Positions 56,456 to 64,000 of a stretch of DNA of 64,000 bases are shown here, piece after piece (position 1 is the stretch's first letter; every line of letters starts with the position of its first letter). The position numbers were made by a program, and so were the translations under genes. The notes under the pieces were generated by a model that saw only the letters and a list, made by a program, of their open reading frames with translations, was not told the origin of the DNA and did not search any database. Location of the stretch: NCBI GenBank assembly GCA_002335605.1, contig BEDY01000016.1, positions 124,001 to 188,000 of the forward strand, in the 5' to 3' direction. The stretch is from Prillingera fragicola (lineage: Eukaryota > Basidiomycota > Tremellomycetes > Trichosporonales > Trichosporonaceae).

Positions 56456-58880
56456 ATGCCGCTACCCCCGTATCTCACATCCTTTGCCTCCTCACGCGCC
56501 CACCATGCTCTCCTGGTAAAACTGGAAGCGGCACAAGGACCAGGCGAAACGGACGCCATAGTGCGCGAGCAGGTCGAGCAGTGCCGCGCCGTCCTCGCCT
56601 CGAGTCCTTCCAGCGTACGTCCCCCTGTGCCGAGCAGCGACCTGACATTCGCAGGGTAAAGTCGCCGACACGCTGATAATCCTGCTGCACTGCGCGATGC
56701 TGGCGCACGAGGCCGTCGACGGGCGCGCCGCCCTCGTGCCCGCCATGCAGGTCGCGGAGGGGGGGCGTAGGATGCGGGAACGGAGGATGGGTGCGTCGTC
56801 CGTGGGCGGCTGAGAACTGAACGGTGCAGGATATACCTACCTAGCGGAGAACCTGCCCGAGGGCCACGAGCTGCAGTTGCTGCTTGTCAATACTATCCGC
56901 AAGGTAGGCCGCTGTGACGGTGTGTGCTGACGGTCAGGACTTGGCATCAGATAGCGACGCGCATGTCCTTGCTGGGCTTCATGCTGTGGCCCACATGCCG
57001 GGTGCGGACCTGGCGCCGGCGGTCGTGCCGTTGTTGAAAGAACGGCGCTTGGTCGAGCATGGGTTGTGAGTCTAGCTGCTGTGTTCCGATCGGCGCAGAG
57101 TGCGTCTCGACTTTAGAGGGAGGGCTGACCTCCCAGACCTGTTATTCGGCAGAGAACGATCCAGGCTCTCACTGCTCTCGTGCAGTCTGGCGCCGCTTCC
57201 TGGCCAATGTCGCTGCGTGAGCTCGCGCGGCGGTTACGGCATGAAGACGACGCTTCGGTGCGCGCGGTGCTGTTCCGGGCGTTTGGGCTCGCGCTTGATA
57301 CCGGTGTGCGCGAGACGGACGCAGCGAGGAGGAGGCGACAGCTCGACAGCGTGTTTGCTGCTGCAAAGGCCGTTGCGGACGGGAGTACGGCCGCCGTTGC
57401 CGCTGCTGCTGTGGCCCTTGTGGCCATCTTAAACTCTCTGACCTCGGGGGATGAACTGAGAGAGCACGTCCTGCAGCAGACTGACGCTGTGCTCGCTGAA
57501 GTGGTCGAGCACGCCGTCGACGGTATGGGAAATGCGCGCCTGTTGGAATCCACAAAGCTCGCGGCGGCACTGCTGGAGCGCAACCCCACGCCAAGCGACG
57601 CAATCAACCAGCTCCTCAAACCACTACGCACCCTCCTCGCACCGCGGCCTCTTGACAAGCCCTCATCCCGCGCTCCGCCCTCTGAGATCGTCGGGCCCAA
57701 TACCCGCATCCTCGTGCTGCGGTGCTACTCGCTCCTGCCCCCGGCGGTGTGGCAGGCTGGCTTGAGGGAATATCACATGGAGGCGCTCCTCCGCGGTGTC
57801 GACAGCGTGGACGACAGCCTGCGTCGAGCGACACTGCGTCTCCTGGCCAAAGCAGACGGAAACCTCCCCACCCTCACGCTGCAGGGACACCTAGAAGCGC
57901 TTCGCGCTGGGCGTGGCGTGCCCACCCCTTCGTCGCCGTCGTCGCCGCGAGCCTCTCCCAGGAAACAGAGGACAGGCGACGCTGCGGCCGAGCGAACTGA
58001 AGCTGCCACTCGGGCGTTGGAGGCGGTCCAGATTGGTGCCGAGGGTCTGGACGACGTGACCCGCGGGACGAGGCTGGCAGAGGGTGTGCGTGCTATCGCG
58101 GCAGCGCTGAGGACGGGCGGCGAGGACGGCGTGTGGGTCAAGGGCGTGCAGGCAGTGCTCGGCGATCTCACTGCAGGCTCGGCAGAGCTCCGCGACGCAT
58201 TCACGTCCGCAACGGCCGAGGAACTCGTGCATTCTTCCGACCCCAGCGCGGCAGTGCTCCTCACGACGCTCGCAAGCGAGTACCCTGCCACGGGCAGCGA
58301 CGCCGTCATCTCCTCTCTCGTCGCCGCGCTCCCCGACCTCCCAGGGGCGGTACAGGAGCTGGTCCTGCTGGCATTCATCCCGCTCCTCGCCACCTCGCCA
58401 GCCACCCAGTCGCGCGTCGCCGACGTCCTCAGGACACTGATCGACAGCTCCAAGACATCCAAGCACATTTCCCGGCGCGCGACCCAGGTGTTGTTGATAC
58501 TCCAACACAACCTCGCACCCGAGGTCGTCAAGCGCGCCAAATCACGCAGTCTCGGCGACGTCCTCGACGCGCTCCTTGCGGTGTACGACGAGACAACCGC
58601 GCCGGACCCGGAACCCGAACCACGGTCTCCCGGGCCATCACTAAGCGCAAGCCTGCGCGGCAACTCGGCGCTGCGCTATGAGGCTTACGACGACAAGGGA
58701 AAGGGCAAGGGCAGAGCCAACGGCACGCCCGCTGCGGCGTTGCGCTCGCCGCGCGCCATGGGCCGCAGCATGCTCGTGCATAAAGAGGAAGAGGACGAGG
58801 TGTCCGAGGAGATCCAGCTGGACTCGCTGACGTTGAGCGGGCGGGCGACGCCGACGGCCGAGCGCCGTGGGAGGCAGTAG
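56456..58880 (+). CDS. Adaptin large subunit, AP-4 epsilon-like
   Basis: Large chain of a clathrin-adaptor-type complex, 746 residues in five exons (56456-56614, 56655-56790, 56830-56903, 56938-57065, 57137-58880), all joining in frame. The N-terminus has ETDAIVREQVEQCRAVLASS, then VADTLIILLHCAMLAHEAVD and MGYTYLAENLPEGHELQLLL followed by VNTIRKDLASDSDAHVLAGL. This is the adaptin trunk signature (GYL...NHEL...LINTIQKDL). VIRQRTIQALTALVQSG corresponds to the VRKKAxxALxxF helix. The trunk of HEAT-like repeats follows (ILVLRCYSLLPPAVWQAGL), and the last ~130 residues are a Pro/Ser/Asp/Glu hinge. A C-terminal ear seems absent. The best match from memory is AP-4 epsilon, which works at the trans-Golgi; alpha/gamma/delta subunits are possible alternatives. 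The Virilizer-like gene is convergent, 98 bp away. Confidence 0.75.
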
Positions 58881-58978
58881 AAATGTACGAGTCTCATGCA
58901 TGTCATTGCGTCAGTGTATGCGTGAGTCGCGGGCCTCGGGTTGACAGTATCTAGTGACATGCTAGCTCTCCTGACACG

Positions 58979-60544
58979 CTACCGCCCAAACTCGTCGACG
59001 TGCCGACTAGCCTTCCTCCCGACCCCAGCCAGCCCCATGCCTAACCCCGAGACGGTCTCCCTCTCGCGCCGAAACTCGTGCGCAGAATATACTTTCCCGG
59101 CATAATGCGACGCGGTGCCCTCCCCGCCCTGCGCTTGGACGCTGGAGAGGCCCAGCGGGGGGTTGGGGGCGGTGCTGAGTTCGGCGAGGAGGTCGGGGGC
59201 TACGACGGACAGGATGTCGCTCGCGGAGAGGGTGTGCGCGACGCTGCTGCCTGTGAGCGGGTCGTCGAGCGCGCGCGAGAGGGAGGCCGCGGCGGTGGTC
59301 GCTGGGAGGAAGGTGGGCGGCGCCTGTGTCCATAGCACGCGCTGGGGGTCGGTGGGTGCTAGGGCTGCTATGTAGGGTTTTGCGAGGTCGCGTGCGGCGA
59401 GGGCGCACGAGGTGCCGCCTGTTGCGACCTCGGCGCACACTGGCCCCAGGGAGGTGAGGACGGTGTGCGCGTGCTGGGTGGGAACGGGGAGGGTTGGGGC
59501 TGCTCCGCGTGCGCGGGCATGGGCCGCTAATGGCGGGAGGGTGCGCGCGAGCAAGTCGACGGTGGCGCGTTGCGGTGCCGTCTCTGGACGCTGGGTGACG
59601 AGCGTGCCGAGGCGCTCGACGACGGCTGCTAGGGCGAAAGCAGCGCGAGGGTGCGTCGAGGCGCGCTGAGCACGCGCGAGGGCGAGGACAGTGCAGAGCG
59701 CACTCTCCGTCGCTGGGTAGTCTGTACCGTGCGGATCTGATGTCACGCGTTGCAGAGCCCGCAGCGCGGCTGACGCGTCGACGGACGTGTCCGTCAGACC
59801 AAGAATCGAGCGGATCGCCTTGTCCACCGCTGGCGAGCTAATCTCGAGCAGCGCACTAGCGGCGGGGACATCAGCGAGCACGCTCGCAAGCGACACCTCG
59901 GCGCTGTACGCGCGCACGCCGAGGCTCAGCAACACACCCCTCTGCACCTCCTCGCTCTCCCCAGCGAGATTTGGGAGCCGCGCGACAAGCTCGCCCCCGC
60001 TCGGGAACGGCAGCACCGTCGGCGCGCTCGTCCACACCTCCCGCAGCGGCGGCGGCCCCGCCTCCCCCTCCCCGTCGTTGAACGCGTATAGCGAAAACGT
60101 AATCCGCCGCACAGGCGCGCGCACAATCACCAGCCGTGTGGTAGTCTGCAGTCAGCCCATCGCCGTCCCCGCAACCCATTCCCGGCAGGAGCACGACTTA
60201 CTCCCACAGGCATGTCGAGCTTGAAATCCAACGCATGCTGAGCCTGCCCCACCCGCGCCGTCGTCCGCGCCATGGCATTCACGGGCTCGGCGTTGGAGAG
60301 GTTCAGCAGGATCTCGGCGGTGAACGCCTCGGGGTCCGTCTCCCTGCATGTTCAGCTTGGCTCCACGAGGGGGGGGGACATACCCCGTGCCCGAGGGGTG
60401 GACGACGCCGTGGGGGATGACGCGGAGGCTGCTTAGGCGGACTGGCTGGGGGAACCTGATTGCCGCCATGGCTTGGGGTGTCGCGTCGCCTGCTTCGGGA
60501 TACAGCCGCAGCGTGCCGTGATACACCAGCTTGGGCTGGTCCAT
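58979..60544 (-). CDS. Virilizer N-terminal-domain protein (candidate m6A writer subunit)
   Basis: About 490 residues in three exons. The start ATG at 60544 gives MDQPKLVYHGTLRLYPE followed by AIRFPQPVRLSSLRVIPHGV. After an intron near 60359-60399 it continues ETDPEAFTAEILLNLSNAEP. The order of FPxPVxLxxLRVIPxG, a short loop, then a strand with DPxxFxxEIxLN is how I recognise the VIR_N domain, found at the N-terminus of Virilizer/VIRMA. That scaffold bridges METTL3/METTL14-type methyltransferase to WTAP. The middle is an Ala- and Leu-rich helical region (SALCTVLALARAQRASTHPR) that could be the armadillo-like part. The C-terminus ends SAHEFRRERETVSG and then a Gly/Arg tail. Animal and plant VIRMA proteins are three to four times longer. 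Nuclear function in m6A deposition is inferred. Confidence 0.62.
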
Positions 60545-60820
60545 GCTTGTGTTGTGGTGGTGGGTGGTGTAACGGGATGATGTGCTGGTTGCGAGGAGGT
60601 GGACCTTGCGGTGGAGGTCAGTGGCAACGGAAGCAGATTGGCAGTGGCAGCAACATATACATTCTAGCAGCTCTAGATGACAACGACTGGGGTGCGATAC
60701 GAACGGGCATGCATGTAAGTCTATACCCCGGCAGCAACGGCAACAGCACAACCAATTGTCCCCCATCATCCCCCAGAGAAACCCAAACCCACCTCCTTCT
60801 CAGAACTCTCGACGCGACGC

Positions 60821-63612
60821 CTACTGCGCCGCGGGGCGGAGCGCCTGGGGCAGCTTGTCGACGCTCTTGGCGGCCATCTCGGGGCTGACCATGCCAAACC
60901 TGCTCGAGCAGTCGAGGAGGATGCGCAGACCGTTGCGCGCGCGGATACGCGAAATGTCCGTTGACTGGCGCGGGCGCACGGCCGGGATGGCGGGCTGCTC
61001 GGCCCACGGGTAAGGGAAGCGCTCGTGGAGGAGCTCGTAGACGGCGAGGGTGACACCAAACTGCGGCGACGAACGGATGACACGCGCGATACCGCCCTTG
61101 AACAGCGCCTTGGGGCCTTCTTCGCTTGCAATCTTCTTGAATCCGTCAAACACGCCCTTGTAGACGGTCTGGCCGGCGCGGGCCTGGGTCTGGAGACGCG
61201 TCTTGATGACATCGGCGGGTGTCGTGAGGTAGGCCGCGGGCATACCGGCGATACCGGCCGCGAGGAGGAGCTCGCCAAAGCCAAGACGCTTGCCGTGGCG
61301 TCCCTCGTGGAACACGTCCTTCTTCAAGTGCGCGTATGCAGTAAAGTAGATCATGGACTGTGGCGTTAGCTACGCCTGTGCCGCTTGACTTACGAAAGGA
61401 ACGTCACGCCAGAGACACGCCGTGGCACCCTTGTAGAGACCGACGAGACCGAGCTGCTTGACGACGTGCAGCGCACCACGCTGGGTGGCCTTTCCACCCT
61501 CCTGACGCGCGACCTCTCCGGCCATCTGGAGACGAATCTTGACAATCTCCAGAGGGTTGGTGACCGTCACCTGACAACCTCCGGCCATACCACCGGCCAT
61601 CATCTCGGCCCAGATACTGATCCGTCCCGTCTCGGGGTCGGTCATTTTTTTCCTCACAAGCTCGTTGACGGTAATCTTGATGGCCTTTTCGGGGGCCACA
61701 CCAACAAGCTGGGGCAGGACACCGCGGTAGAATGCGCGGACACCGCCCTCGTTGTGGTACACCTTTTTCACGCAGTCCCAGGCGTTGCGGTACATGACTT
61801 CTCCGACAACGTTGGAACGCTGGTTCTGCAGACGCGTCTTGACCAGGTCAATGGGGTAGACGGTGAACGCTCCGATACCACCGGCGATACCACCCTGGAC
61901 AAAGTTATAGGTCGACTGGCCGAGCTCGCCCAGGAAGCTAGTCGTCTTGGGCTGCGCCGCGATGAGGTCGGCAGGAGGCTGCCACTTGGCGTCCAGGAGG
62001 GCCTGGAAGTCGCCAACGGTCAGACGCTCCTCCTCCGAGGTACTGTCGCCGCGGCTGGCAAAGTGCCAGATAATGTTGGCCTCCATGGGAGTGAACAGGC
62101 TGTAGCGCATAGTCGCTGCAGCCTCGTTCAAAAAGTCGGCAACACCGATACGGCCGTCCTTGGACTTGCGAACCGCGCGCGTAATGATGCGCTCGACGAG
62201 GTCCATGTCGCGGATGACATTGTGGAACGCAATGACCTCGGAGTAGCTGACCTTGCGACCGGGGTTGAGAGTACACAGAGTGGGGAGACGCGCAATGACC
62301 GAGTCGGAGAGCTTGTGGCCCGCAATCTCGATAATGATGCGCTGGAACTCTTCTGGGCTAATGTATCCGTCGCCGTCCTTGTCAAAGAAGCGGTACGCCT
62401 GACGGAGACGCTCGCCTTGGAAGCCCTTGATGAGCTGCGTAAACTCCTGGTAGCCGAGCGTGTGTGCATCTCCCTTCTTGCCGACATAGAGCTTCATCCA
62501 GTCGCCATCAAAGTTGAAAGCTGGCGTGTCAGCATGCGCATCACCCGACCTGCGTCAACTCACGGATACCGCTCTCCTGGAGGTTCTCCTGGAGCGTCGA
62601 CTTGAACTCTTCAAAGTCGATCGTTCCCGACGAGTCACTGCATATCAGCTCTGGTCCAGCCGCGTCTATCTGCCACACTTACACGTCAAAGACGCCAAAC
62701 GCGAGCTCATAGTCGGCATCGGGCTGCACGGGTCAGTTTCCGTTTACACAAAACTCGTCGAGTTCCGAAGCAACAGCTACACACCTTTTTCAAGACTGGC
62801 TCTGTCAGCGGCTAGTCCAAGCACCAGCAAACGAAACAGCTACTCACGAGTCTCAAACACCACAAAGTCGTCGAGGGACACGAGACCACGCCTCTTCGAG
62901 TCGGCGACACGGAAGACTACGGGGGAGGAGGTGGGTCAGTGCACTGGCCGACCGAGCTTGCGTAAACACTACTCACGGACTTTGTACTGCTCGCGGCTGA
63001 TGCGGTTGAAGCCCTCGTCGGTGGGCGCGATAGCATCGATAAACTGAGCCGGGTTGAGGTACCTGCTCTTGTCAGCGCCAATGGTCACGAAGACGTCGCG
63101 TCTCAACACGTCGTCGTCGTCGTCGGCGCCAGCTCGGATAAAGTGTCATATATTTTCAGAAACTTCTCCGAGACGTCGTGTCGACGACAGCGACACCTGC
63201 CGCATGCATCGCAGCGAGGCGGATGCATCCAGCGGGCTCCAGCGCTGCCCACGATCAATGGGCGCGTGCTCGCCATCACGGGTATTGCTTTGGATGGGGG
63301 CTTGCGCGGTAAAAACACGCTCTTCTCCGCCATCGGAGCAGTGTACCCGGGCACTAACCTCCCGAGTCGGAGCAACAAACGCGTCAAGCGCTGCAACGCT
63401 TCGTCGCTGCTAGCACCGCGCAGCAGCGCCGAGGGACACACGCAAGCAAACAGGAATACTCACTTTGCACCGTCGAGCTCTACGCCGGCATGCTTGTTAA
63501 AAGTGCGCTGCCAGCGAGCGAGCTCGTTCTCTCCTGGCTTGATGTTGCTGGAGGGAGCAGACTTTTGGGCGACCACTGCCGGAACTGATGCTGCCTGCGC
63601 GTCGGCCGTCAT
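60821..63612 (-). CDS. AGC1: Calcium-binding mitochondrial aspartate/glutamate carrier (Aralar/AGC1 type)
   Basis: Inner-membrane exchanger of aspartate for glutamate plus proton, part of the malate-aspartate shuttle. About 695 residues. The start at 63612 ([20 protein letters not shown]) leads into an N-terminal domain of EF hands: [40 protein letters not shown] and [19 protein letters not shown], the latter two with complete calcium loops. The carrier half has three repeats: [20 protein letters not shown] with [22 protein letters not shown], and [16 protein letters not shown], all with Px[DE]xx[KR]. The C-terminal tail [18 protein letters not shown] has an unusual length. Seven or so introns are followed; the first (63063-63463) is 401 nt. 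An in-frame upstream ATG at 63720 exists but gives a hydrophobic leader (SYILSFFVFLTLLSLPL); it was not preferred. Confidence 0.94.
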
Positions 63613-64000
63613 GATGGGCTCGAGGGGTAGGGGGAGTGAGAGGAGTGTCAAGAAGACGAAGAAGGAGAGGATGTAGGATGCAAGGAAGGAACCGGGTGCT
63701 CGGGAGGGTCGAGATTGCACAGTAGTAGTAGTAGCAACAGGTCGAAAAGGTAAACGACGTGATTCCCTGAACTGTGTCCGGCCAACCGGTCATCTCTTCC
63801 GAGGTTTGCTGCTGCTGCTCGGGATGCATCGACCACTTCGGCAAGTATCCCTGGCTGCTAGGGAGACGAGGTCGTGGCCAACGCCGCCGCCGCCATGATG
63901 GCGCCATGCATGCCCACGTAGCAGCAGGAGCAGCAGCAGACAGCAGTAGCAGAACAAAGTCCGTTCGGATTTTGGCTGTATACACGGTGAGTACAGGCTG
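63613..64000. promoter_or_regulatory. Upstream region of the aspartate/glutamate carrier gene (runs off window)
   Basis: About 390 bp to the right edge, containing a short (AGT)n run at 63721-63735 and several CAG/GCAGCAG stretches around 63920-63950. No gene start could be supported in it. Confidence 0.4.

Noticed and set aside
63613..63720. Upstream in-frame start of the aspartate/glutamate carrier at 63720
   Set aside because: It would add a hydrophobic leader (SYILSFFVFLTLLSLPL) unlike this carrier family; the ATG at 63612 gives the normal N-terminus.

Overview
The window is nuclear DNA of a GC-rich basidiomycetous yeast or filamentous fungus. Intron style (about 32-60 nt, GTGAGT/GTAAGT donors, CTGAC or CTAAC branch points close to the CAG), protein families and spacing point to Tremellomycetes, most likely Trichosporonales; this placement is inferred from style and was not tested by a search. 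Almost every gene is intron-bearing and neighbouring genes are often convergent with 33-98 bp between stop codons. No tRNA, rRNA, transposon or CRISPR array was recognised.

Layout. 1-10 kb: housekeeping genes: the 3' part of TRAPPII subunit Trs120/TRAPPC9, SMC5 (minus), ribosomal protein S28, a small unknown protein and saccharopine dehydrogenase LYS1 (minus). 10-15.7 kb: cytosolic aspartyl-tRNA synthetase, guanine deaminase and a compact Aurora kinase. 15.7-21.2 kb: a putative pectin-use group, with a secreted GH28 enzyme and an MFS sugar porter sharing one divergent promoter, followed by a DUF2264 (GH154-like) protein. 22.7-29.7 kb: one very large class X-type hybrid histidine kinase (pseudokinase-like, AAA/NACHT-like, GAF, HisKA, HATPase, REC).

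30-42 kb: a sparse stretch with long gaps and repeats. It carries an Ssu1-type sulfite/anion transporter, an opsin-related protein that lacks the retinal lysine, a mitochondrial-carrier-like membrane protein and a Zn2Cys6 transcription factor with a CAG/polyQ tract. 44-53.4 kb: metabolic genes: an M20 amidohydrolase, a class III aminotransferase, a D-2-hydroxyacid dehydrogenase with a possible mitochondrial extension, a YeeE/YedE sulfur transporter and a cytochrome P450. 54.6-63.6 kb: an oxysterol-binding protein (Kes1/Osh4 type) with an 8-nt microexon, an AP-4 epsilon-like adaptin, a Virilizer N-terminal-domain protein (candidate m6A writer subunit) and the calcium-regulated mitochondrial aspartate/glutamate carrier.

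The most interesting items are the pectin group with a duplicated element in its shared promoter, the AP-4 epsilon and Virilizer-like pair, the frame-neutral introns and the microexon, and the ~62-bp repeat array downstream of the sulfite transporter. All exon boundaries were built by eye from splice signals and reading-frame continuity; no similarity search was run.
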